A stretch of DNA of 60,000 bases from Cryptomeria japonica (taxonomy: Eukaryota > Streptophyta > Pinopsida > Cupressales > Cupressaceae), in the NCBI RefSeq assembly GCF_030272615.1, contig NC_081409.1, positions 875,308,594 through 875,368,593 on the forward strand, in the 5' to 3' direction. Under the pieces are notes generated by a model, which saw only the letters and a list, made by a program, of their open reading frames with translations, did not search any database and was not told where the DNA came from. This document shows, piece by piece, positions 20,967 through 32,725 of this stretch; the stretch's first letter is position 1; every line of letters starts with the position of its first letter. The translations under genes and the position numbers were made by a program.

Positions 20967-22971
20967 TGTAATGTCCTTTTTTTTGGTCCATTCCAGCATT
21001 CTTGGAAATTTCCAAGAATCTTGGAGAGCACCGACTTTATTAGATAGGAATTCTGATAGTGGTAATGAGTTTAGGAGATCAAGATGAGTCCAATGGTACT
21101 TTCTAGATGTATCTTTGACATTTTAGGAGCTCTTCATACTTCTTAGAGAAGTTTGGTATTTTTGGAAGTCACTGATTTTCATAATGTTTGATATCATGAG
21201 AACTTAAGAATATATTGGTGTGGTCATAATTCATATTTGGTTCATTTTATTATTTTCCGTAACTTTTGTGGTTGCTGAAAAAAAAATTAAATAATTAAAT
21301 GATTAAATATTTAAGTTGTCGTAAAGTGGAAAATTAGAAGACAACTTATATTTAATTATTTAAAAAGCGAATTGTTAGAGAGAAATAAAAATGACTTATT
21401 GCTGGGCCTAAAAATAAAGTTAAATAAAAAGGTCACTTTAGAAAAAAATTAAAAGGAAATTTATGTTTATTTATTTATTTTTAAGGGTGGCCAACATCAT
21501 AAGTTGTTTTTAAAAGGCCAAAAGTGATAATACTAGGCATGGGGTACACACTGGTGATTTAAAAGGTTGTTTTAAAAAAGAATATTAAAAGTGACTTAGA
21601 AAATAAAGATTAAATGTAATATCAAATTAAAAGAGTTTGAAAATTCAATTTATTTTTATTGTCGAGGGAAAAGTGAAATAAAGGAGAAATTATTTTAGTT
21701 ACCCTAAAAGTGCCTATAAAGGGAGTTTTGAGAAGAGCAAGCATTCTTGGTATTTTGCATATTCTTGAAACCCTAGTGTGGAGGTTGAGTAGGTTTGTTT
21801 CGGAAGTGGAAGTCTTCCCTAGCCAATAGAGTGGTTCAATCAGGATCATGATCTGTGTTTAAATGCATGAAATATATTGTGGTGGATTCGCTCAGGATTC
21901 ACAGAGGAGCTGAATATAGATGTTTGAAGATTTGTGGGAAAATAAAGCAATACTTTTCCAAATTTGTATAAGTGCTGAAGGAGTTGTGGCCAAATAGTAA
22001 ATTTGTGGAATGTGTTGAAAGTTAGTGCGAATATTGCAAGCATTTGGATAAGGCATTCCAAACAAGGGTTTCATATTTTACATTTACAACTGCCCAATAT
22101 TTAGTTATATTCATTATTGAAGTGTCGCGTTATTGTGTTGAATCTTGTTGTGAACTGTGAAGAATCGCAGCTTATGTTATATGGGGGTTTAGATCCGATT
22201 GGAAAGTTGAATAAGGGAGACAAAGGTGTTTGGGAGAGCTAAGCACTCAACTTGTGAAGGTTGTAAAGGGAGTTTAGGGTACCAAAACCCTAGTGCATAG
22301 CTTATCTGCTGTTTGGAACTTGTATAAGGATTGCTGTTAGCATCAAGGGTTTGTTTGGTAGTTTGTACAATTGGTAAAGTTGGTGATTTAAGCCTAAGCA
22401 TATTGTTACAAATCAGAAATTCAGGGATCTTGGAATCAATTGGCAGTTCCCTATTTACATTATCATTTACTTATATCGAGCACAAAGTGGAAATATTGGC
22501 AGTGTTGGGGGTATATTCAAGTTGCAAAGTATTTTCAGATTCTTATTGGAAGCCTACAGCAGTTGTGAGCAGTATTTGATATGTTTAAGCTGCAGTAGCA
22601 ATAAGTTTCACTTCCAGAATGACTGTAACAATAGTTATGATTCAGATTTCTAATGAACATCATATATCTTGACATTATGCCAACTAGTATATTCTGAACA
22701 TTCTATCATCTTCATATCATTTACTTTTGAAATCTCAGTGTTGCTAGTTGTGTAATGAAATTTCCAAGAACTTATTTGTATTGTTGATAATGTTTATACT
22801 AAGTTGCTCAAGTAACAAGACATTTCAGTTATTTATATTTTTGTCAAACATTTATGCATGGTTGATATATACAAGTTCAATTTCTTACCAACTATTTGAT
22901 GAAATGCCTGAGAACCAAAAATAAAAAAAATTAGAGCAAGTTTGTTGAAAGTTTTTGGTGGGGACATTACA
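20967..22971 (+). repeat. 5' LTR of G3 (2005 bp)
   Basis: Terminal inverted ends TGTAATGTCC / GGACATTACA. A TATA-like CCTATAAAGGG lies at about 21714, consistent with plus-strand transcription. ORFs inside are on both strands and not convincing. Confidence 0.75.
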
Positions 22972-22972
22972 A

Positions 22973-22984
22973 TGGTATCAAAGC
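22973..22984 (+). other. Primer-site-like sequence of G3
   Basis: TGGTATCAAAGC, one mismatch from the tRNA-iMet primer site, one base after the LTR. A second similar stretch (ATATTACAG, then TGGTATTAGAGC) occurs about 75 bp downstream, at about 23052, and may be a partial duplication. Confidence 0.65.
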
Positions 22985-23250
22985 ATGCTTGATTATTTAT
23001 CACAATTGCAAAAATTTAGAAAATATTTTATTTCGGATATTACAGTGGTATTAGAGCTTGTTTTCTTGCCAGCTTGTGTGGTTATCAGTTGATAAGTTCA
23101 TATTCAGTCCTCTTCCAGTAAGTGACCAGTAGTTACATATTGTTAAATTTTAGTTATAGACAATTCAGCTGTTGCACCTGCATGACAATATTGAGTTGTG
23201 AAGCATGGCATTATTCAGTTAAGAAGATGCGGGAAAGAAACTTTATAGAG

Positions 23251-23484
23251 TAGGTAAGAGATTTGAACACCTGCCATAGTCAAAGGTTGATCGACTTTGC
23301 ATTTTTGGAAGAAGTGGGGAATGGTTTATATATGATAGATCAGTTTAACTTAGCGAGGTTGCAACATGCTTTTTTTTCATCAGTGAATTCTTTGGTTAAG
23401 CCAAAACTTATTAAACATTTAGATGAGGAGGGACGACTTGCAATTACCTTTTCTGATAATGAAATAATGAGAATAACAGCTTAA
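23251..23484 (+). pseudogene. Short coding-like relic inside G3
   Basis: An open stretch with non-random composition (QRLIDFAFLEEVGNG, KPKLIKHLDEEGRLAITFSD) ending at a stop at 23482. It has no ATG at its start and I do not recognise the family. Its place after the primer site suggests a gag remnant, but it could be a captured gene piece. Confidence 0.3.
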
Positions 23485-24049
23485 AGATTTGTTCAACAGT
23501 AGTATTATGAAGGAGGTATTTTAGCTGATTGTAGAAAGTTTCCAAGGGTTGAAGGATATCAGCAGTCCATCTTTGGTTAGAAGGATCATAATCCTATAAT
23601 ATGTTGCAAAAATCAGATCTTGTGTAATTATGTTGAATCTTGGTTGTGAAGATCTTATTCTTGAAATGTTTCACTTCCAAAATGCTTGTAATAGCAGTTA
23701 AAGGTTAGATTCAGATTTCTAATGAACTTCATGTATCTTGACATTATGCCAGCTAGTATATTTTGAACATTATATGATTTCTTTATCAATTATTGTTGAA
23801 ATCTCAGTGTTGCTGGTTGTGTAATGAATGTTCCAAGAAATCATTTGTATTGCTGATTATGTTTATACTAAGTTGCTTAAGAAATAAAAAAAATCAGTTA
23901 TCTTTATTCTTGTCAAATATTTTTGTGAGCATAGTTGATATATACACAAAGTTCAATTTCCTACCAACTGTTTGACAAAATGCCCGTGAGCCAAAAATTA
24001 GAAAAATAGCAAGTTTGTTGAAATTTTTTGGTGGGGACATTACTATCTT

Positions 24050-24689
24050 CTTATCATAATGAACAACAAATAACTGCATTTATAATTGATTGTTCTATTA
24101 AACTAATGGCTGTGTTACATTCAAATAGTTCTGCAATATCATTAACCACAACAGAAAATTCATACCAACAAGAGTGGTAAATTGGATTAATATAATGCAG
24201 TTGGAGTTTGCATCCAATGAAACTCAAATAGGGACCTTGTATGAGATTGTCCTTCAAAAACACTAGGCTTTTGTTGTAGGATTACTATGCTCGAATAGAA
24301 GTGCCCAAAACGAATAACTTCAAATTTGAATTGTCATGGGCAGGAAAGATTTTGCTTTGAAAACAATGGCACCAAAAACAAACTACTGGAAACAATATGA
24401 TGTGTGCTGGGAAGTTAGGCCGAAAATGAAAACATAGTGAGAAATATTAGGGATTGGGGGTTAGCCATAAGATAAGACTCAACTAAAGGACAAGGTGTCG
24501 GGGGTTGAGATGGGCATGGAAAGATGGAGAAATTCAAAACTTCAATAGGTAGAAGGGAAGAGTAGAATTGGAAGAAAAGGCATACTAAAACTCTAATAGG
24601 TGGAATGGAAGAGTAGAATTGGAAGAAAAGGCATACCTGGGAAGGGAAAGTAAGGAAGACACAATTATAGACCTAAATTGATTAGAAAT
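24050..24689. other. Unassigned, possibly GYP2 3' LTR remainder
   Basis: Continuous with 20966 once G3 is removed. It contains a 51-bp tandem duplication near 24544-24645 (AATAGGT, then GGAAGAGTAGAATTGGAAG). It ends at GGGACATTTTA, which lines up with the LTR edge GGGTCATTACA of GYP1. Confidence 0.35.
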
Positions 24690-24770
24690 GGGACATTTTA
24701 AGTCTGCTCTGCTTAAAATTGCTTATCCTCAAGAAATTGTAGGTTTGGATGTTCCAATATATGTGGGCCT
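24690..24770 (-). pseudogene. GYP2 relic, segment 1: 3' end of pol
   Basis: AAGTCTGCTCTGCTTAAAAT, then TGCTTATCCTCAAGAAATTG, aligns with GYP1 641-700 at the LTR junction and C-terminal pol. It is interrupted at 24771 by the copia element (TSD GGCCT 24766-24770), and the match resumes at 29574. Confidence 0.75.
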
Positions 24771-24969
24771 TGTTAGAATAATATTTTATATTATTAGTGT
24801 TAATGGTCAATAATGTATCTAATTGTTAGACATCTTAAATGTCTACAGTAATAGGTAGTTAGAAGTAGGTAACTTCTTTAATAGCTAAGATATTTTGTAA
24901 TTACTATAAATGTATCTCTTCCCTCAGTTAATAAACTAAGATATTTTACCAGTGAATCTGATTTTCACA
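24771..24969 (+). repeat. 5' LTR of copia element
   Basis: Starts TGTTAGAATAATATT and ends GATTTTCACA. It contains CTATAAATG as a TATA candidate and AATAAACTAAG near the end as a possible poly(A) signal. Confidence 0.95.
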
Positions 24970-24981
24970 TGGAATCAGAGC
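24970..24981 (+). other. Primer binding site of copia element
   Basis: TGGAATCAGAGC, one mismatch from the tRNA-iMet complement, touching the LTR end as is usual in copia. Confidence 0.88.
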
Positions 24982-25699
24982 TAGGGCACGAAACCTATTT
25001 TTCTTAGAAAATCTGCACGTTTTTTAACGACCTAGGGTTTCTGCAACTTCGCCTAGGGTTTTGACCCTCTATTTCAAGGCGATTTGTTTTTTTGATTGTA
25101 GATTCTTGGTGGGTTTTTCGAAACCTCAATTGGGTCACCATTAGATTTTTTTGTGTATGCAGATTTGTTTTCACCTAGGGTTATGACCTTCTGTTTCAAG
25201 GCGAAATTTTTTCCGGTTACAAAATCGTTGTGGGTTTTTCGAGAGCTCAATTGGGTTGTCGTCGGATTTTTCTGGGTGCATCGTTTTCCATGCCTCGTTT
25301 TTTGAGACCGCGGATTTGACCCTTCATTTTCAGAAAAAATATTCTGATTGCAAATTCTTTCTGGGTTTTTCGCAAGGATTTTTGGGTCTTCGTTGGATTT
25401 TTCTGGGTTAGTTGAAAATTTTACCTCGAAAACTATGCTAGGATTTTTTGAGATTATCTCCTTCGTTTCAAGTCAATTTTTTTTAATTTGCAGAATCTTT
25501 GTGGCTTTTTCAAGATCTGAACTGGGTTGTCATCAGATTTTTCCTGGTCTTTCGAAAAATTTCTGCCTCAAAAACCGTGCCAAGGTTTCAGTTTTTGCCT
25601 CTGAATTCGACTTGTAGAATTTGTTTCTAAAACCCCTCTATTTTCATCATTTGGTTTTCGTGCATTCGTGCCTTCACTAGTTCGATCTTGGGGTACGTG

Positions 25700-26468
25700 A
25701 TGGCATCGCTGACAAACATTATGCTCGAAAGCAGCCAAAAGTTCAATGGCCGCAACTACAACACTTGGAAGTAGCGTATATTGATGATTTTTGAGTACCG
25801 ATGTCTTGATGTAGTTGTTCTAGGCACGTCTCAACGTCCAGACACTGCTGGAAAAGATAAAAACAAATGGGATGAGCGCAACCGAGAAGCCGTCATGCTC
25901 ATCAAACTTTGTTACCGATGAGCAACTACCTTAGGTACCATTCGACAAAACTGCAAAGAAAATATGGGATCATTTGAAGAGTCTTCATGAAACCTCTGAC
26001 AAGAGCATAGCATTCTTTCTTAAGAATATGCTCTTCACGATCATGATGGATGAGAAAACATCTCTTCAGGAGCATCTGACAAAGATCAAGGATATTCACG
26101 ACCAACTGGAAGCTATTGGTCGAAAAATGGAGGAAGAAAATATGGTGGTCATTACTCTGAAGAGTCTCCTACGCTCGTATGAGCATTTCATCAAAACACT
26201 CGATATCACTTCCACTGATGTCGATTTGAAGTTTTCCAATCTTTATAACAAGTTTTTACAACAAGATCAGTGGCGACAACAGTTTGGAAGCAGTACTAGT
26301 TCTCCCTCCACCAAGCAAGCTTTCTCTACCATATCTTCTGCTAAGAACAAAGGGAAGGCTCAATCTTCTCAGCTGAAAGGCTTTGGTTCTTCTCAGGACA
26401 AGAAGAAGAAGAAGAACGTTCAGTGCAATTATTGTCACAAGTTTGGTCACATGAAGGCCGAGTGTTGA
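25700..26468 (+). pseudogene. Copia gag (disabled)
   Basis: Begins ATG at 25700 (MASLTNIMLESSQKFNGR), typical of copia Gag. An in-frame TAG follows at about 25772 and a TGA at about 25919. It reads openly from 25974 and reaches a zinc knuckle CNYCHKFGHMKAEC of the CX2CX4HX4C form. The next codon, TGA, stands where related proteins have tryptophan. Downstream pol continues in the same frame. Confidence 0.88.
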
Positions 26469-26474
26469 ATTCGA

Positions 26475-29340
26475 TTGGCTCTTGAACACAAGAAGCAGGG
26501 AGGGTCTCAATGGAAAGCAAATGTTGCCGAACACTCTGAGCAGAAAGAATCTGCTTTCTATGCTTTTATGGCCAAGAGAACAACAGATCCAGTACACTCT
26601 TCTGCTTGGTATATTGATTCAGGAGCTTCATGGCATTTTACTCATCGTCGGGATTGGCTCACAAAATTTGAACCATTTTTGGATTCAGTAATCTTTGGAG
26701 GAAGAGAAGAGTACACAGTTGCTGGTAAGGGCACTGTCCAGATTCACTCAGGAGGTAGAAATTTAATTTTTCTTGATTTCTACTATGTTTAAGGCATGGA
26801 ACATAATCTCCTCTCCGTCAGTCAGATCATGAGGCATTCTCCCCAATTAGATGTTATCTTCAGTTCGTCCATCTGCAACATTGTTGATAGGGAGACTCAC
26901 ACTACAATCGCTATGGGACTTGAGGATCATGATTTGTATAGACTAGCTGATTTCGGTGATTCTCAAGAGCATGCTTTGGTTGCTAAGAGTACATCCATCA
27001 GAACACTTTGGCATCAACGTTATGGGCACTTAAACGTGCACTATCTCTCTCAGTTATATCGGGAGGGTTTGGTTGTTGGTCTACCTGAGATCCAACCACA
27101 AAATCATGGAGTTTGTGCAGCCTGTCAAGCTGGGAAGCAGCATCGGGCACCATTCTCGGATGGTGATTCTTGGCAAGCCCCAAAGGTCCTTCAATTGGTT
27201 CACGTTGATGCATGTGGGCCAATGAACACTCCATCTGTTACTGGTTGCAAGTACTTCTTGTTATTTGTTGATGATTTCAGTTGTAAAATGTGGGTGTATT
27301 TTCTGAAAAATAAATTAGATGTGTTCATTACATTTTAGTAATTTAAGGCCTTAGTTGAGAAAGAATCCGGTTCTCAGATTGTCACTCTAAAGTCAGATAA
27401 TGGGGGGGAGTTTTGTTCCAATGACTTCTCTACATTTTGTGCTACACATGGCATTAAACGCCAACTCACCACACCATACACCCCTCAGTAGAATGGTGTA
27501 GTTGAACGTAGAAATCACACCATTACTGAAATGGCTCGTTCTATGATAGAACATAGAAATGATCCTAATAAACATTGGGCTGAAGCAGTTTACACTGCAG
27601 TCTATCTGCTAAATTGGTCACCTACACATGCCATAAGAAGATGACTCCCGAAGAAACCTGGTCAGGACGCAAGCCTAAAGTGGGCCATTTGAAAGTCTTC
27701 GGTTCTACGACTCATGTATGGATTCCAGATGCTAAGCGTGCTAAGCTGGATTCAAAGAGCCAAACACTTATGTTTATTGGTTAGAACAACAACCACAAGG
27801 CCTATAGGTTGATTGATGTAGAGACAAATCGTCTCATTTTTAGTCGCGATGTTGTGGTTGATGAAACTACTGGTCCATTTATGCCTTCTACTACTCCTAG
27901 TCCTGCGACTCAATCTGTGAAGACTCCTGATGTTGGTGTTCGTCTTCCTCTTGGTTCCCATGATGGGAGGGCTTCAGAGCATTCTGACTCTAAAGATGAG
28001 GAATCTACCGATCCAACACCACCTGATTTTCCACAGGATTCGCATCTAGATGACTTTGTTCCAAAAATTCCAGGTGATGTTGTTCCTCCAATGCCAGATG
28101 TTGGTACTTCTACCCTTAAGCCTAAATGGTGGGCCAAGACTATCAAAGATCTTCATGATGATGAGCTTATTGAGGGCAGATCCGCTCGTAGAAAGAGAAA
28201 GCAGCAAAATACAGTCAACCTTGCACTTATGGCCAACATCCACAACATCCATTAGCCCCAAACATATTCCGAGGCTAAAGGCATTCCTGAGTGGGAAAAG
28301 GCTATGGAGACAGAATACCATAGTCTTCTGAAGAATAACACTTGGTTTCTTTCTGATTTGCCTCTTGGGAAGAAACCTATCAGCTGTAAATGGGTTGACA
28401 AAGTCAAGTATCATGTAGATGGTACTTTGGATAAGTACAAGGCCAGATTGGTTGCTTGGAGTTTTACATAGCAGGAGGGCATTGACTACGAGTAGACTTT
28501 TGCTCCTATTGCCAAGATGAGTACCATTCGTCTTCTTCTCGCCATTGTAGCTCAGTTTGGATGGAAACTTCACCAAATGGATGTTAAGAGTGCATTTCTC
28601 AATGGTGAGTTGCAGGAAGAAGTTTATATGACTCAACCAGCTTCAAGGTTCCTAGTAAGGAACATCAGGTTTGCAGATTGGTAAAAGCCCTCTATGGCCT
28701 GAAGCAAGCCCCTCGGGCTTGGCACTTCAAGATTGATCAGTATTTGGTTGAACATGGTTTTCAATGCAGTCCCTCTGACACTAATCTGTATGTCAAACTT
28801 TCTGGTGATGAGATCCTTTTTCTTGTGTCTACGTGGATGACTTGATCATTACTGGAAATTCAACACATTTGATTGCCGCAAACAAATAGAACTTGTGCCA
28901 AGCTTTTGACATGACAGATTTGGGGCTTCTCCATTATTGCTTAGGTGTCGAAGTGTGGCAGACTGATGACAGTATCTTTATTTCATAGTCCAAGTATGCC
29001 CACAGTTTGCTGGATAAGTTTCGAATGCAGGATTGTAAACCTGCTTCCACACCTATGGAGAAAGGGCTAAGTTATCAGCCAAGTCTGATTTATCTGCAGT
29101 AGATGAAACAAAATTCAGACAGCTATTAGGCAGCCTCATCTATCTCACTGCCACTAGACTTGACATCAGTTTCGCTGTCAGCTACATCTCTTTCCTCGTC
29201 GAACTTCATTGTCACTACATCTGCAAGCTGGTAGAAGACGAATTAGTTCAGTTGCAGTATGTTCCGACAGCGGATCAGACTGCGGATACTCTCACCAAGT
29301 CTCCGAGCCCGGATAAGTTTGTAAAATTCAAGGGGCAACT
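26475..29340 (+). pseudogene. Copia pol: protease, integrase, RT, deleted RNase H (disabled)
   Basis: Same frame as gag in its first part. Visible: protease YIDSGASWHF (about 26612); integrase zinc finger HQRYGHLNVH ... CAACQAGK (about 27010-27140); the first integrase-core Asp in VDACGP and LLFVDDF; later ERRNHTITEMARS. RT follows from about 28260, with YVDD at about 28831 in a shifted frame. RNase H is missing its core: the frame jumps from SYISF to LVELHCHYI near 29185-29210, where family members have roughly 140 more residues. Many stops look like CAG to TAG or TGG to TGA. Confidence 0.88.
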
Positions 29341-29365
29341 TGGTGTTTTTGATAGATTGACCATT

Positions 29366-29374
29366 AAGGGAGGG
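29366..29374 (+). other. Polypurine tract of copia element
   Basis: AAGGGAGGG directly before the 3' LTR start TGTTAGAAT. Confidence 0.9.
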
Positions 29375-29573
29375 TGTTAGAATTATATTTTATATTATTA
29401 GTGTTAATGGACAATAATGTAACTGGCTGTTAGACATCTTAAATGTCTACAGTAATAGGTAGTTAGAAGTAGGTAACTTCTTTAATAGCTAAGATATTTT
29501 GTAATTCCTATAAATGTATCTCTTCCCTCAGTTAATAAACTAAGATATTTTACTAGTGAATCTGATTTTCACA
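29375..29573 (+). repeat. 3' LTR of copia element
   Basis: 199 bp, the same length as the 5' LTR, with about eight substitutions clustered in the first 55 bases plus two near the end. Confidence 0.95.
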
Positions 29574-29640
29574 GGCCTTCCCACATTGCATCCTCCTTCG
29601 GAAGATCTTTCTGTTGAATCAATTACTTCTTGGTGCTTCT
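29574..29640 (-). pseudogene. GYP2 relic, segment 2
   Basis: CCTTCCCACATTGCATCCTC continues the match to GYP1 from about 712. It ends at TSD CTTCT (29636-29640) where element V begins. Confidence 0.75.
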
Positions 29641-30883
29641 TGTGAGAGGAAAAGTTAGGCATTTAATAAAATCCATAAATCCCAAATCAATGAAGGTACA
29701 AAAATAAAGCATAAACAAAGAAATAACATAAGCAAATGCAAACCATCCTTCATATGCTCGAAATGATCACCTCCATTGTCCTTGCTTCTCTAATCAAATG
29801 GTATTTGGCTCTCAAACTCCAAATTGCAAATGTGTTGAAAGCAAGGGCGATAAGATTTGAAGATTACATATAGTTACTCAAAATGTGGATGTCAATGATG
29901 AAGAAATAGGCTCAATTTGTAGAGAAATTGGTTAAGGCGTCAAATTGGAATGAGAAATTCAAAAGAGGCAATTGAATTCAAAATTGGCATTTCTATGTTG
30001 AATTTATGACAAATTGCTATGCAAGGAATTATGACAAATTGCTATGTCATTTTATGACAAAATGAGTGAATTGTGGAGGTAAAATTGCCATTCGAAAATG
30101 AGGAAAGTGGAACGCTAAAAAAGAGAAGTGGGGGATAAATTAATAAATATTTATTTATTAATTTCTCCCACAAATCTCATAGTTAGGCAACTAAATAAAT
30201 AATATTTAATTGCAAAATAGGAAAAAGGGAATTAGGATAATGAACTAATTCATAAATCCTAAAACAAATTAGTTAGGATAAAGGGATAAATAACTGAAAA
30301 ATTATTAAACCCTAGATAGAAAAGGTATAAAAGGGAGAAATAATTAAAGAATTATTAAACTTGAAGTAGAATGAAAAATGAATTAGGTTAAATGATGCCA
30401 TGATTAAGAACGATGATAATGAACATGATCAACAAAATGATTGATAAGGACTGAAAATTAACCAAATTGATAATGATAGGGACTGATGACAAATCGATCA
30501 AAATTGACAAGGATTGATGGAAATTGACAAATATTGACAATGATAAATGATGATTGATAATTGATAGGGATCAATGTTGAATCGATGAAGATTGATAGAA
30601 ATTGATAATGATTGAAAATGATAAATGGTGTCTGATTAACATTAAAAGTTGAGCATGATCATGAAACGACAATTGAGATTGACATCGAGAAGACCTAATT
30701 CAAATTCGAGAAAATGGGTTTGAATAGGAAAAGAATGCAAAAGAATGACACAATGTTAACAGATGATAAAAATCAAATGTGTAACATAGAGGAAATGTTA
30801 GCAAGTGCAAAACCCTAAAAGAAGGTAACACGGACATGTTAAAGTATGACACCACAAGCATTCACCATTTCTAGATGCCTACA
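29641..30883 (+). mobile_element. Element V: 1.24-kb solo LTR, TSD CTTCT
   Basis: Starts TGTGAGAGGA and ends GATGCCTACA, with CTTCT at 29636-29640 and 30884-30888. Removing it restores alignment of GYP2 to GYP1. A TATA-like GGTATAAAAGGG lies at about 30325. The stretch 30420-30640 is a degenerate array of ATTGATAA-like words. No coding region. Confidence 0.8.
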
Positions 30884-31162
30884 CTTCTATTTCTTGGTTT
30901 CCTCTCCTGTACATCAATGATTGCTTTGGAAATAAAAACCAATTTGTTGTTTTCATCAATTAGAGGTAACTCTTTTGATAGTATAATATTTTTGTTAGTG
31001 CCTTTTTAGACAAGATACATGTAACACTTTATGAATCTTACTTCTCTATGGCAGCTCTGGCACATAGGCAACTTCACCAATCCTCAAAATTCTGTAAGGT
31101 TTGTAGAAATAAGGCTTATGTTTCTCAGATCCACTTGCCTTTAAAGAAGATTGTTTGCATGG
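30884..31162 (-). pseudogene. GYP2 relic, segment 3: C-terminal pol
   Basis: Aligns with GYP1 about 765-1045 (pol C-terminus between integrase and chromodomain), for example GTGCCTTTTTAGACAAG to GTGCCTTCTTGAGGCGAG. It ends with CATGG (31158-31162), the target duplication of element C. Confidence 0.8.
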
Positions 31163-32036
31163 TGTTGATATGTTTTTTATGCACATGCGAACACAGAATA
31201 AAATACCTAAAGGTACCTTATCCTCTCTTGAATAAAGTTTCCCGACTGCTGAAGATCTCGCCGAAGGATCAGTCGAGGCAACTCCAAGGTTTTGTTATGT
31301 AGGATCTCTACTCGTGGATAAGCTCTTTGTGGTATGATGTGATTTTGCTGGAATCACAAGGGGACTTACACTCGATGACCTGAACGTCTGATTTGCTGGA
31401 ATTACAAGTCCTATTTACTAACTGGAAGACAAACAAATGGCAAAAGATGCAGGGTTTAGGAAGTCTACTCTACTACCTAGAATGCGAGAAGATGGATGAA
31501 TGACTAGGTGGAGTCCTACTGGGCTGGGTCTCACCATCAAGTTGAACAATTCAACACCAACTCAGTGCGATCTTCTGGGGGATGCTTCAAATATATTCAA
31601 ATTGGACACCTTCAGATATTGATCATCATTCAAGTTAATGCATGAACAATAGACGTGTAACGACTTGAGATTAAGCTCATTTTATGCCAATTGACCATGC
31701 AGGGCGCACTTACAATGAGTAAGAGGCTAGTGGTATGGATTAGACGGATTCCACATAGGTGCATTCAATGACTTCTTTCACTCAATTTAATTATCTATCA
31801 TCTAAAATGAAGATTCAACAAGAGACCATGCATATTGCAACGAAAGGACATATTTCACCATATCTTCAATGCAAAGGAAGTCTTTACAATTAAGGCAACA
31901 ATGTCTTGTCTTCTCTTCCTAGTCTACTCTAATTGCTATTCTATCTGCTATTCTACTACCTATTCACTGACTATCAACTAATTTCTCCCTATTGTCTATA
32001 AGCTAACCATTCGCCTTTACAAATGAGGAGCCAAGG

Positions 32037-32045
32037 CTTATATAG
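32037..32045 (-). promoter_or_regulatory. Putative TATA box of element C
   Basis: The minus strand reads CTATATAAGCC, followed by GGCTCCTCATTTGTAAAGG, the block shared with B and D. It is about 880 bp before the U5 end at 31163. Confidence 0.55.
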
Positions 32046-32725
32046 TGCCCTCAATACAATTCAATGGCTCAGATCAACTTGAGATCAATGGCCGAGATTT
32101 TACAATGCAAACCCTAATTAGGGTTTGTTAAAACAACTCAATTCTGGCCAATGAAATAATTGCATTATTTGGACACATGTCTTCTTTGGAATATTCGACC
32201 CAATGGATAATCGGGGTAGGTACATCGAAGTTTGTGCCATCTCCAATGAGTCAGGTACATTGAATCTGGACACGCTGAGGTGGACCAATCCGACTGGAGG
32301 AGTGATGACTGGGATGCCACCTTGTCTGACACTTGTAACTTGGTAGATGCTCAATTTGATGATGCTGAGAAGCTAACTTTAATTAACTCTTTTGAAACTG
32401 TTTGCTTCTTCAACGAACCCTTGCTTTAACCTCCTTTGTCTTCAATGTGCAGGATGGATGGTGTACCTTTCCTTGGAACGCTAGACTGGAAGATGTCGTC
32501 CTTGATGATGCTAGACTGGAGAAGGTCGTCCCTGATGATGCTGGACTGGAGAAGGTCGTCCTTGTCTTGGCTTGGTCTTCTTTCAACTGCAAGACAAACC
32601 AAAAGATGATTAAGGACACATAATAAATTCATTTCAACATAGTATTTTACACCTTAAATCATCAACAAGAAGACATCAAAATGAAGTTTGTTCAAGATTC
32701 ATTCCAGGGACAGGCTTTATAAGAA

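Larger units (their letters stand above)
20967..24044 (+). mobile_element. G3: short gypsy-like element, TSD ATCTT
   Basis: Starts TGTAATGTCC at 20967. Its first LTR ends GGGACATTACA at 22971, followed by a primer-site-like TGGTATCAAAGC. ATCTT stands before (20962-20966) and after (24045-24049). The right LTR is represented only by about 23650-24044, which matches 22590-22971, so the element has lost most of its body and most of one LTR. The last base is T where A is expected. It is non-autonomous. Confidence 0.75.
24771..29573 (+). mobile_element. Ty1/copia element, complete but decayed, TSD GGCCT
   Basis: 4803 bp with 199-bp LTRs (24771-24969, 29375-29573), primer site 24970-24981, polypurine tract 29366-29374, and GGCCT at 24766-24770 and 29574-29578. 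I count about eight differences between the LTRs (about 96 percent identity), so it is clearly older than GYP1. Gene order gag, protease, integrase, RT, RNase H is the copia order. The frame is broken by many stops and a frameshift. Confidence 0.95.

Noticed and set aside
23035-23065. A second LTR end and primer site in G3
   Set aside because: The sequence ATATTACAG then TGGTATTAGAGC fits, but no matching LTR start or duplication could be paired with it; treated as a possible local duplication.
24771-29573. An active copia element
   Set aside because: Gag and pol have many stops, RT is frameshifted and the RNase H core is deleted.
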